From assembly GCA_905215725.1 (NCBI GenBank), contig CAJMRD010000018.1, positions 1-28,881 of the forward strand: a stretch of 28,881 nucleotides of DNA, given 5' to 3'. Positions 14,378-23,282 of this stretch are shown piece by piece. Position 1 is the stretch's first letter. Every line of letters starts with the position of its first letter. The notes under the pieces are model-generated. The model had not been told where the DNA came from and did no database searches. It saw only the letters and a program-made list of their open reading frames with translations. Source of the stretch: an uncultured bacterium. GTDB taxonomy: Bacteria > Actinomycetota > Coriobacteriia > Coriobacteriales > Coriobacteriaceae. Made by a program: the position numbers and the translations under genes.

Positions 14378-15242
14378 ATGACACGCAAGCAGAGGCGCCG
14401 CGCGTGAGGCTCGATGCCGGTCGACCAGCTGCGCCCCGTGCACCTTGCAGGAATGTCCCCTGACTCTCCCCGCAGCAACGGCGGGCCCTGCCCTACTCAC
14501 CCTGCGCAAGATTTACGGAACCGTGTTGGGCTTTGTCGTGCTGCCCATCGACCCATTTGCCGCAACTGTGAAATACACCATGCCCACCTGCAAGACGCGC
14601 GAGCGTTCCAAGCGTCTATACACGCTCGATGTAGCAAAGGACATCCTGGAGCGGCTGCACGGAACCTCGCTCGAGGCGCCGTTCATCATGGCGTGCTTTG
14701 GCTCATACCGGTCGGGTGAGTCGCTGGGCATCCGCACCGATGAGGTCATGCCGTTTGCGACGGAATCCACAACGCTCGCAACGGTCGACCTCGTGCGCCA
14801 GACGGAGCAAGCGGGCATCGAGCCCACGGCGGACGGCGTACTCAAGACGCGGAAGTCCATACGCACAGTCGTGGTGCTGCCGGATGCCGTCGGGCGCCTG
14901 CTCGAAATTGCAGACGAGCGCCGCGCGGCAGGCTCCGAGTAGCTAGCAGATCGCGGGGACGGGCTGCCCATGAACCGGGGGATGTGCAATCATAGATGGA
15001 AGGAGTGGTGCGCAGCCGAGGGCATCGAGCACATCCCATGGTCGAACCTCCGCAACTCGTGGCGAACCATCTGCGAGATGGAGCTGCACATGCCCTGGGA
15101 CCTCATGGAAATGCTCACGGGACACTCCCTGCTGGGCGTGTCGGGGCGACATTATATTCGTCCCTCCCGTGAGCAGGTGGCGCGTTCCGTTTGCGACGCA
15201 CTTGGGATAAATTGGGATATTTCCCAACAAACCAGTAGGTAA
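14378..15242 (+). pseudogene. Tyrosine recombinase (phage-type integrase), truncated and with an in-frame stop
   Basis: The main frame (open from about 14445) enters midway through the core-binding domain (ALLTLRKIYGTVLGFVVLPI) and continues into the catalytic domain with the first Arg box ACFGSYRSGESLGIR. It hits TAG at 14940-14942, then goes on in the same frame with LRNSWRTICEMELHMPWDLM, LTGHSLLGVSGRHYIRPS and the end at 15242. The Arg of the second box, the GH motif and the Tyr nucleophile (HYIRPS) are visible; the His usual three residues before that Arg is Ser. The arm-binding and half of the core-binding domain are missing. A start remnant, MTRKQRRR then TGA, stands at 14378. The integrase is therefore doubly broken. 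Confidence 0.82.
15198..15219 (+). repeat. att-like direct repeat, right
   Basis: GCACTTGGGATAA then ATTGGGATA, within the last codons of the integrase remnant (…CDALGINWDIS). It is the partner of 11173-11195 and in the same orientation. Confidence 0.45.
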
Positions 15243-15296
15243 AACGGGCGCAGTAAATAGTGGCAGATTTAGATGAACCAATCAGTCGGTTTCGAA

Positions 15297-15428
15297 TGTC
15301 TAAATCTGTAACAGTAAGAGGGGAATTTCGGTCATAGACGTTACAGATTGAGATTTAAGCCCGGGAGAGATTCTTCTGTCTCGATCCGTAACATCTAGAC
15401 CCGGATTCCGCTCCCACCTGTTACAGAT
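15297..15428. repeat. ATCTGTAACA dyad-rich repeat, right copy
   Basis: ATCTGTAACA at 15304-15313, inverted GTTACAGAT at 15340-15348, ATCCGTAACA at 15384-15393 and inverted TGTTACAGAT at 15419-15428 alternate, so neighbours can pair into two hairpins with loops of about 25 bases. The first 100 bases align with 10946-11045, including GGGAGAGATTCTTCTGTCTC. The rest of the gap from 15243 to 15533 holds no gene I can support. Confidence 0.85.
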
Positions 15429-15533
15429 TGGGATGTTTGTGTCCGCGCCAGCCCCGCCCCTAGCCGTGGTCCCATATAAACAAACCCCGTGGTAAACTTG
15501 ACCGAACTGTTAATATTCCGAAAGGTACCCGTA

Positions 15534-15965
15534 ATGTCCAAGTACATCTCCGAGCTCATGTCGCCGCAGCTCATGGGCGTCGTCTATGCCTTTGTTGGCT
15601 TTATCATCGCCCTGTATGTGCTGTCGGTCGTCTATGTGTTCATCGACGCTCGCCGCCGCGGCGCCAGCGCCTACGTGGCATGGGGCATCATCGCCCTCAT
15701 CCCGTTTGTGGGCCTCATTGCCTACCTGGTCCTGCGCCCGCACTCCTACGCGGCCGACCGCGAGGAGCAGGAGCTGGACATGGCCCTGCGTGAGCGCCAG
15801 CTTGCCCAGTACGGCACCTGCCCGCAGTGCGGCGCGCCCATCGAGAAAGACTTCGTTGTCTGCCCGGTGTGCGATACCCAGGTTCGCAACGTGTGCCCCA
15901 GCTGCCATCGCCCGCTCGATGCGCACTGGAAGGTCTGCCCCTACTGCCGAACTCGCATCCAGTAA
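15534..15965 (+). CDS. Small membrane protein with PLDc_N-like helices and double zinc ribbon
   Basis: The 143-aa product has two membrane helices (about residues 10-32, GVVYAFVGFIIALYVLSVVYVF, and 44-64, AWGIIALIPFVGLIAYLVLR) in the hairpin layout of the PLDc_N domain found at the N-terminus of cardiolipin synthases and phospholipase-D-like proteins. No HKD catalytic motif follows. Instead residues 97-143 hold four CxxC pairs (CPQCG, CPVCD, CPSCH, CPYCR), a double zinc ribbon on the cytoplasmic side. ATG 15534 follows AAAGG by eight bases; an upstream in-frame GTG at 15489 lacks a site. A strong hairpin lies beyond the stop. The function is unknown; scaffold or membrane-stress roles are only guesses. 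Confidence 0.82.
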   Translation: MSKYISELMSPQLMGVVYAFVGFIIALYVLSVVYVFIDARRRGASAYVAWGIIALIPFVGLIAYLVLRPHSYAADREEQELDMALRERQLAQYGTCPQCGAPIEKDFVVCPVCDTQVRNVCPSCHRPLDAHWKVCPYCRTRIQ

Positions 15966-16061
15966 CGCATCCATCGCCGGGCCGGCCGCAAGCCCCGGGC
16001 ACACCGCAAGCCACGCGCGCCCCACACCTCGCGCCCACACGATGAAGCATGCGTAGAAAAT

Positions 16062-16092
16062 CGCCCGCCGTGCCATTAAGGTGCGGCGGGCG
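16062..16092 (+). terminator. GC-rich terminator hairpin
   Basis: CGCCCGCCGTGCC (16062-16074) pairs with GGTGCGGCGGGCG (16080-16092) through 13 pairs including two G-U, loop ATTAA, preceded by GAAAA and followed by CTTGT. It separates the zinc-ribbon gene from the thrS promoter that begins two bases later. Confidence 0.65.
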
Positions 16093-16093
16093 C

Positions 16094-16165
16094 TTGTATA
16101 CCAAGGCAACCTGCCTATAATGATGCAAGTCAAAAACGCCGAGCGCATCGCACGCACTTGCATCA
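16094..16165 (+). promoter_or_regulatory. thrS promoter overlapped by an inverted repeat
   Basis: TTGTAT (16094-16099) and TATAAT (16116-16121) are 16 bases apart; the transcript would start near 16128, giving a leader of about 64 nt. TGATGCAAGT (16121-16130) and ACTTGCATCA (16156-16165) are perfect ten-base inverted copies 25 bases apart. As the first arm overlaps the -10 and start point, the pair reads better as a DNA operator than as an RNA hairpin. No T-box motif is visible in the short leader. Confidence 0.6.
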
Positions 16166-16191
16166 GGCATCCGAGAGGAGAAAACATACCC

Positions 16192-17955
<1,764 letters not shown>

Positions 17956-17977
17956 GGCGAACTTCACAACAATTAAC

Positions 17978-18014
17978 AAAGGCGACCGTCCACAAAGGGC
18001 GGTCGCCTTTTTTC
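17978..18014 (+). terminator. Terminator of thrS
   Basis: AAAGGCGACCG (from 17978) pairs with CGGTCGCCTTT (to about 18010) around a short loop, followed by a run of Ts. It starts 22 bases after the stop. Confidence 0.92.
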
Positions 18015-18029
18015 TTACCAAAATAAGAA

Positions 18030-18056
18030 AAGCCGCTGGTTGAGCGGCTTTTTTGT
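18030..18056 (+). terminator. Second, tandem terminator
   Basis: AAGCCGCT (18030-18037) pairs with AGCGGCTT (18043-18050) around GGTTG and is followed by TTTT. Together with the thrS terminator it insulates the glycan operon from upstream transcription. Confidence 0.88.
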
Positions 18057-18062
18057 TGCACA

Positions 18063-18194
18063 AAAAGGTACAGGTTTTTGTAGGGGGGATATGGAGATAC
18101 ACCTACTGGCAGTACATTTTGCGTAATCTGGGCAAACGCTGATTAATTGCTCGTATAATGTCGTCTGTCGAAAGATACAAAAACCTGTACTTTT
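18063..18194. repeat. Inverted-repeat element enclosing the glycan-operon promoter region
   Basis: AAAAGGTACAGGTTTTTGTA (18063-18082) and TACAAAAACCTGTACTTTT (18176-18194) are inverted copies differing by one inserted G, about 93 bases apart. A good -10 hexamer, TATAAT, lies between them at 18154-18159, without a clear -35. The arms could form a long hairpin, act as paired operator sites, or be the ends of a small insertion. The space up to the antiterminator gene at 18282 holds no other gene. Confidence 0.7.
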
Positions 18195-18281
18195 GCGACT
18201 GCGCCTAGCTGCGAGCGAGAAGCCTGTTCTAAACGCCCCTGCATTTGCGTGCATCGCAACGCCAAAAGAGGGGGCGAGAAC

Positions 18282-18872
18282 ATGGAACAGACGGCACGGC
18301 GCCAAGAGCAGCTGCCGGGCGCTTTTAACGGCGCCAGCACCAACAACCAGCACGGCCGCGTCCGCTGGTATCTGGTCCACACCCCCAATGGAAAAGAGCG
18401 CGAGACCTGCGAAAAGGTTCGCCGCATTATCCCGCACAACCTGATGCAGGACGCTTTTGTGATGCAAAAGGAGTTCTGGTTTAAGCGGGATGGCGCCTGG
18501 TCGCTCCAAACCAAACCCATGTACAAGGAATATTTCTTCGTCGCCACGCACGATGCCGCCGCGCTCGATAGGGCTTTGGCTCAGTTGAGCTTTGGCTGTC
18601 GTATCGCCGGCAGTAGGGAGCGGGCGTACATGCCCATGCCGGACGATGCACAGGACTGGTACCGCAGCGTGTTGGACGACGACGGTGTTGTGCGCAACAG
18701 CGTAGCGCGCATAGAAGACGGCGTGTTGCACATAGAGCAGGGTCCCTTGGTGGGGCAAGAGGCCCGCGTTAAAAAGATCGACCGCCATAAACGCTGGTGC
18801 CTGGTAGACGTGGGCGAAGGTAACTCCGCATTTAGGGAGCTGCTACCGCTCGACGTTCCCAGCAAAACGTAA
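18282..18872 (+). CDS. NusG-like processive antiterminator (LoaP/RfaH type)
   Basis: The 196-aa protein has a NusG N-terminal domain at about residues 25-115 (VRWYLVHTPNGKERETCEKV through the FFVATHDAAALDRALAQLSF helix-strand) and a C-terminal KOW domain (GPLVGQEARVKKIDRHKRWC). The KYFF-like YKEYFFV strand is typical of specialised NusG paralogues. Such proteins ride on RNA polymerase and suppress termination across long operons. LoaP in Firmicutes and UpxY in Bacteroides sit first in polysaccharide clusters, as here. ATG 18282 follows AGAGGGGGCGAG. It is not the housekeeping NusG, which would lie with secE and rplK. The likely target is the ten-gene operon that follows. Its RNA recognition element was not identified. 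Confidence 0.85.
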   Translation: MEQTARRQEQLPGAFNGASTNNQHGRVRWYLVHTPNGKERETCEKVRRIIPHNLMQDAFVMQKEFWFKRDGAWSLQTKPMYKEYFFVATHDAAALDRALAQLSFGCRIAGSRERAYMPMPDDAQDWYRSVLDDDGVVRNSVARIEDGVLHIEQGPLVGQEARVKKIDRHKRWCLVDVGEGNSAFRELLPLDVPSKT

Positions 18873-18956
18873 GGGAGACGTCGCACTGGCAATTCGTTCG
18901 CATTTTTGAATTTGCCGATTGGGGGATCCCTGGGGAACGGGAATGTATTTTTGACT

Positions 18957-19706
18957 ATGGCTGCTAAAGAAGTAACAAAGAGCTGTGCGCCTGCGGGGGC
19001 GGCACTGATTGCCCAGGCCATGGACCGGCGCGAGGGCGCCGGCCGTTACAAGGTCATGCAATCCATCATGGACTGGGACCGCTCGCGCTTGGCATATAGG
19101 GCAGTGAAGCGCGCATTCGACATCGTGTTCAGCGGTGCCGTGCTCGTCGTCATCGCTGTGCCCAGCCTGGTGCTGGCCGCGGCCATCCGACTGGAGAGCG
19201 AGGGCAGCCCCTTCTATAGTCAGATCCGCGTTGGCCGCACCCGTCCCGACGGTAGTTTGACTACCTTCCGCATGTGGAAGTTCCGCTCCATGTACAAGGA
19301 CGCCGACGAGCGCCTCGCCGAGCTCAGGGAGCAGAACGAGATCGCCGGCGCCATGTTCAAGATGAAGAATGACCCGCGTGTCACCAAGATTGGAAAGTTC
19401 ATCCGCAAGCACTCCATCGACGAGTTCCCGCAGTTCCTGAACGTGTTCATGGGTCAGATGTCCGTCGTCGGCCCGCGCCCGCCGCTGCCCAACGAGGTCG
19501 CGGAGTATACCGAGTACGACCTGCAGCGCTTGGCTGTGAAGCCGGGCATTACCGGCTGGTGGCAGGTGACTGACCGCAACGATACCGACTTCGACGGCAT
19601 GGTCCGCTGTGATTTGGAGTACATCGCCAAGCGCGGCCCCATCACGGACTTGAAGATTGTTCTCCTCACGGTCGTTGAGGTCTTTACCGGTGGAGGTGCT
19701 TGCTAA
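18957..19706 (+). CDS. Initiating polyprenyl-phosphate sugar-1-phosphate transferase
   Basis: This enzyme starts glycan assembly by moving a sugar phosphate from its UDP-sugar to undecaprenyl phosphate at the inner face of the membrane. The 249-aa product is of the short, monotopic PGT type, without the multi-helix N-terminal domain of WbaP/WcaJ. One hydrophobic re-entrant helix (VFSGAVLVVIAVPSLVLAAA) is followed by the core: FRMWKFRSMYKDAD, RKHSIDEFPQFLNVF with the catalytic Asp-Glu pair, GQMSVVGPRPPLP and KPGITGWWQV. Start choice is uncertain: ATG 18957 is used, but no clear ribosome site precedes it; TTG 18951 or 18906 are in frame. It ends one base before the next start. The sugar (Gal, Glc or a derivative) cannot be told. 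Confidence 0.9.
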   Translation: MAAKEVTKSCAPAGAALIAQAMDRREGAGRYKVMQSIMDWDRSRLAYRAVKRAFDIVFSGAVLVVIAVPSLVLAAAIRLESEGSPFYSQIRVGRTRPDGSLTTFRMWKFRSMYKDADERLAELREQNEIAGAMFKMKNDPRVTKIGKFIRKHSIDEFPQFLNVFMGQMSVVGPRPPLPNEVAEYTEYDLQRLAVKPGITGWWQVTDRNDTDFDGMVRCDLEYIAKRGPITDLKIVLLTVVEVFTGGGAC

Positions 19707-20810
19707 ATGACTGAACCGGTTAGGGTGGCTCAGGTTGTTGGCAAGATGGTTGGTGGCGGCGTCGAAGCTGTCGTTATGAATTACTATCGTCACATCGATC
19801 GCGGTAAAGTGCAGTTTGACTTTCTTGTTGATTCCGATTCGACGCTTGTTCCCCGTGACGAGATCGAATCGCTCGGTGGCAGGGTCTTTGAGATACCGCC
19901 CTATCAGCATGTAGCTGAATACCAGCGAGAGCTTCAGCGTCTCTTTAAGCAAGAGGGCTGGAAGATTGTCCATAGTCACATCAACGCGCTTTCGGTCTTT
20001 CCTCTTCGTGCTGCGAAGAAGGCGGGTGTCCCCGTGCGTATCGCCCATAGCCACTCTACGAGTGGTAGGGGTGAGTATGCCAAGAATGCCCTGAAGGCCG
20101 TGCTGAAAACGCAATCAAACCGGTATCCGACTCACCGTTTTGCATGTAGTAAATTCGCTGGTGAATGGTTATTTGGATCGAGTTCTCAATTTGTAGTCAT
20201 GCGTAATGCTGTCGACTTGTCTGTTTTCGCGCCAGATGATGAGGATCGCCTAAGGACGCGGCGATCGCTTGGTGTTGCTGATGGACAGCTTCTAATTGGG
20301 CACATTGGTCGTTTTACAGAGCAGAAGAATCACTCATATTTGCTTAATATATTCGATCAGGTTTTAAAGATTCGTAATGATGCAGTTTTAGTTTTGGTTG
20401 GTTCTGGTCCGTTGGTTGAACAGATAAAGGACCAAGCTGATTGTCTGGGGATTAGCCATTCTGTTCGGTTTTTGGGCACTAGAAGCGACGCAGCATCTTT
20501 ATATCGAGCATTTGATGTTTTCTGCCTGCCGAGCCTGTATGAAGGCCTCCCAATGGTCGGAGTTGAATGCCAGGCATCGCATACACCCATTCTTGCGTCT
20601 GATACCGTTACCTCTGAGACCGCTGTTACATCCATGATGCAATTTGAATCACTTTCTAGCTCCTGTATAAAGTGGGCCGAAAGACTTATTGAGTTGAGCA
20701 CAGAGGTCTTCGCGCCTGGCGACGATGCCGGTTTGCAGGTATTTGAAATTAATGCTGCGGCCAGAGTGTTATTGGATTGTTATATGACCTATTTAGGTTC
20801 TGTTGATTAA
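19707..20810 (+). CDS. GT4-family glycosyltransferase
   Basis: A 367-aa retaining GT-B glycosyltransferase. The N-terminal domain begins VRVAQVVGKMVGGGVEAVVM, the GG loop that binds near the acceptor, and has the VQFDFLVD and WKIVHSHINA strands. The C-terminal donor-binding domain shows LLIGHIGRFTEQKNHSYLLN, VLVGSGPL and SLYEGLPMVGVECQASH, containing the E-x7-E donor motif. The start ATG follows the previous stop without a gap. By order it probably adds the second sugar to the lipid-linked primer. Codon use drifts to AT-rich within this gene, from about 20.1 kb. Confidence 0.92.
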   Translation: MTEPVRVAQVVGKMVGGGVEAVVMNYYRHIDRGKVQFDFLVDSDSTLVPRDEIESLGGRVFEIPPYQHVAEYQRELQRLFKQEGWKIVHSHINALSVFPLRAAKKAGVPVRIAHSHSTSGRGEYAKNALKAVLKTQSNRYPTHRFACSKFAGEWLFGSSSQFVVMRNAVDLSVFAPDDEDRLRTRRSLGVADGQLLIGHIGRFTEQKNHSYLLNIFDQVLKIRNDAVLVLVGSGPLVEQIKDQADCLGISHSVRFLGTRSDAASLYRAFDVFCLPSLYEGLPMVGVECQASHTPILASDTVTSETAVTSMMQFESLSSSCIKWAERLIELSTEVFAPGDDAGLQVFEINAAARVLLDCYMTYLGSVD

Positions 20811-20819
20811 GGGGATAGC

Positions 20820-22007
20820 TTGACTATTACATGTTCTAAGCGAGTCGCAGTCGCGTCGTGTCATGACAAAATCAACTTTGGCAGCGTTCTTCAGGCGTAC
20901 GCGACCCAGCGTGCCCTTGAGGAGCTGGGAGTTGAAGTCAATACTATTGATAAACGTGGCCTGGGTCATGCTATTTCTGAAGGACGCAATGATTACTATC
21001 TTGAGCATCTATTTGATGTAGATCTTTATCGTGCAAAGCTGGGTTTTGTAAAGCATCGCATCAAGCAGAAGCTTGATGCTGACTTTGGAAAGAAAATGGC
21101 AAAGAGGAAAAGTGCATTTTCATCTTTCGAGTCAACACATTTTAGTTTTACTCCTCAAGCCGCTTCGTTTGAAGAACTTGGGGCGCTTGTGGCTGATTAT
21201 GACAGCGTTGTTGTTGGCAGCGATCAGCTTTGGCTGCCTGTTAACATTGCTGGTAGGTACTTTACACTATCTTTCGTGCAGCCTCCTGTCCGCAAGGTGT
21301 CTTATTCCACTAGTTTTGGAGTATCTTCCCTTTCTGAAAAATATCTTCGTAAAACAAAAGATTTTCTTTCCGATTTTTCGGCCATTTCTGTTCGCGAGGA
21401 TACGGGAGCGGATTTGGTAGAGAAAGCTACGGGCGTCCGATGCTCTGTTGTATGCGACCCTACGATGCTGCTGGCTAGAGATCAGTGGGCAAGCCTTGCT
21501 TGTTCCTCTTCGATTGACGTTCCTGACGAGCCCTATGCTTTCTGCTATTTCATGGGTAAGAATGCATGGAATCGTGAATGTGCCCAAGAGCTTGCCAAGC
21601 AGCATAATTTGAAGATCGTCGCCATTGCTCATCCCGATGAATATGTTAAGGCTGATGACGATTACGCGGATTATTATCCTTGGGAAGCCGGTCCGGCTGA
21701 GTGGGTCAACTTGATTGCCCATGCTTCGTATGTCTGTACTGACTCTTTCCACGGAAGCGTTTTCTCAAATATTTTTGAGGTGCCCTTCTTCTCGTTCCGT
21801 CGCCACGAGAATATGGGTGCTCAGTCTACGAACTCACGTATTGATACATTGTTGCGTGTCCTTGGAAACTCCGATCGTATTTGCGAATCGAAGGATGCTT
21901 TCCGTGCCGCAATGGCAAATGAAATTGACTTTGTGTCAGTACGTCAACGACTTAATGTGTATAGGAATGAATCGGCCAATTGGCTTAAATCAGCTCTTGA
22001 GTTGTAG
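20820..22007 (+). CDS. Polysaccharide pyruvyl transferase family protein
   Basis: The 395-aa product has the fold of the CsaB/WcaK-type pyruvyl transferases: an N-terminal INFGSVLQAYATQRALEELG segment, the SDQLW motif (VVVGSDQLWLP), a SVREDTGADLVEK helix with VCDPTMLL, and the late CTDSFHGSVFSNIFEVPF signature. These enzymes are known to add pyruvate ketals to sugars from phosphoenolpyruvate, making the polymer acidic. TTG 20820 is taken as start, with AGGGGAT six bases upstream; no in-frame ATG precedes the conserved INFGS region closely. It is followed after eight bases by the FrhB-like gene, a pairing often seen in glycan loci. Some members of this family do not have shown pyruvyl transferase activity. 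Confidence 0.88.
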   Translation: MTITCSKRVAVASCHDKINFGSVLQAYATQRALEELGVEVNTIDKRGLGHAISEGRNDYYLEHLFDVDLYRAKLGFVKHRIKQKLDADFGKKMAKRKSAFSSFESTHFSFTPQAASFEELGALVADYDSVVVGSDQLWLPVNIAGRYFTLSFVQPPVRKVSYSTSFGVSSLSEKYLRKTKDFLSDFSAISVREDTGADLVEKATGVRCSVVCDPTMLLARDQWASLACSSSIDVPDEPYAFCYFMGKNAWNRECAQELAKQHNLKIVAIAHPDEYVKADDDYADYYPWEAGPAEWVNLIAHASYVCTDSFHGSVFSNIFEVPFFSFRRHENMGAQSTNSRIDTLLRVLGNSDRICESKDAFRAAMANEIDFVSVRQRLNVYRNESANWLKSALEL

Positions 22008-22015
22008 GGAACAGT

Positions 22016-23260
22016 ATGATCTCCATCACGGACAAAAGTAAATGCTGCGGTTGCGCTGCCTGTGCTCAAAAATGTCCCAAGCAGTGCATATCAATGGAAT
22101 ATGACGCCGAGGGCTGCGAGTACCCCGTAGTCAATGCTGACCAGTGTATTGATTGCGGATTATGCGAAAAGGCTTGCCCAGTGCTTAATGTTGATAAGGA
22201 CGAGCCTAAGTCCCAACGAGCCTTTCTAGTCCAGCATAATGATCAAAAGGTGCTTGCTGAAAGCACTTCTGGTGGAGCCTTCACTGCCCTTGCTCAGGCC
22301 GTGATTGCCAACGGCGGTATTGTGTTTGGTGCAGGTTATTTGCGCGGTGAACAGCTTGTGCGAGCCGAAGGAGCCCCTGGGCGACTTAAGGTCGGACATT
22401 TTTCTGTGGAAAGCGTTGATGAACTTTGGCGCTTCCGCAACAGTAAATATGTTCAGAGCGTTGTTGGCCCTGCGTATCCCGAGGTCAAACAACAACTAAA
22501 AACTGGACGTGAAGTTCTCTTTATTGGTACCCCTTGTCAATGCGAAGGCCTGCTTCGATTTTTGGGCGGCAAGCCGGCAAATTTACGCGTGGCAGACTTC
22601 GTCTGCCGCGCGAACCCCGCTCGCGCTGTGTTCGCGCGGCAGGTCGAATGGCTTGACGCAAAGGTTGGCGTAAAAGGTGAGACCGTTCTTTTTAGAGATA
22701 AATCACGGTTTGGCTATCGCTATTCAAATATGTGCGAGCTCGAAGGCGAGACTCTGTATGGTGAACGGCTGTACAGTGAAGGTGTCGAAACAGATCCTTA
22801 CCTAAGGGCCTTTTTTGCTGATCTTTCAGATCGACCCATTTGTTACGAATGCCCGTTTAAAAAGCGTTATCGCGTTACTGATTTGACTTGCTGGGATTTC
22901 TTCGATGTTTATCGACTCTCGAAAGAGTTCGACGACAATCGGGGCGTCACTCGAGTTCTCATCCAAAGCGATGAGGGACAAGAATTGCTTGATCGAGCCT
23001 CAAGCTATGCCCGTATGAAGGAGATTGATGTTGAGGCTGCAGTAGAAGGTGTTCGTGAACTTACTAAGTCCGTGAAGCTGAATCCGCGTCGCGATGAATT
23101 CATGGCTGATGTGGCGAATCTGGATGGTGAGGAGCTTATGAATAAGTGGTTCCCCGATTCCGGAAAAGTAAAAGCCGAGCGCTTTGCTAGGCATACATGC
23201 GAAAAGCTTGGAATTTATGACCCGATGAAGCGTCTGGTTAAAAAAATCATCAAGAAGTAG
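22016..23260 (+). CDS. Ferredoxin/FrhB-like (F420 hydrogenase beta-type) protein of the glycan locus
   Basis: The 414-aa product opens with two 4Fe-4S ferredoxin motifs (CCGCAACAQKCPKQC and CIDCGLCEKACP). It continues with the coenzyme-F420 hydrogenase/dehydrogenase beta-subunit domains: STSGGAFTALAQAVI, FRNSKYVQSVVG, LFIGTPCQCEGLLRFLGG and a later CYECPFKKRYRVTDLTCWDF cysteine cluster. The fold binds flavin and Fe-S in FrhB, and F420 is not implied here. Homologues are often encoded next to a polysaccharide pyruvyl transferase in anaerobes, as at this locus, which suggests a redox or reductive modification of a sugar or its pyruvate. The reaction is not known. Start ATG 22016 lies eight bases after the previous gene. 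Confidence 0.88.
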   Translation: MISITDKSKCCGCAACAQKCPKQCISMEYDAEGCEYPVVNADQCIDCGLCEKACPVLNVDKDEPKSQRAFLVQHNDQKVLAESTSGGAFTALAQAVIANGGIVFGAGYLRGEQLVRAEGAPGRLKVGHFSVESVDELWRFRNSKYVQSVVGPAYPEVKQQLKTGREVLFIGTPCQCEGLLRFLGGKPANLRVADFVCRANPARAVFARQVEWLDAKVGVKGETVLFRDKSRFGYRYSNMCELEGETLYGERLYSEGVETDPYLRAFFADLSDRPICYECPFKKRYRVTDLTCWDFFDVYRLSKEFDDNRGVTRVLIQSDEGQELLDRASSYARMKEIDVEAAVEGVRELTKSVKLNPRRDEFMADVANLDGEELMNKWFPDSGKVKAERFARHTCEKLGIYDPMKRLVKKIIKK

Positions 23261-23282
23261 CCTATTGTTCGAAAGGGAATTG

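Larger units (their letters stand above)
11173..15219 (+). mobile_element. Small decayed integrated element with RhuM and unknown cargo
   Basis: About 4 kb lie between two imperfect direct repeats. Contents: truncated small ORF and frameshifted Xre gene (minus), divergent Xre regulator, rhuM-like gene, candidate sRNA, unknown 291-aa gene, and a broken tyrosine integrase whose C-terminus reaches the right repeat. Divergent regulators plus a terminal integrase are the layout of a phage-like or ICE-like island. With the integrase disrupted twice, self-mobility is unlikely. The exact ends are inferred; the outer ATCTGTAACA repeats could instead mark the junctions. Confidence 0.55.

Noticed and set aside
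16128..16191. T-box leader before thrS
   Set aside because: The leader is about 64 nt, too short, and lacks the conserved T-box sequence and a leader terminator.
18282..18872. Housekeeping nusG
   Set aside because: No secE or ribosomal protein genes adjoin it, the protein is diverged, and it heads a glycan operon, so a specialised paralogue fits better.
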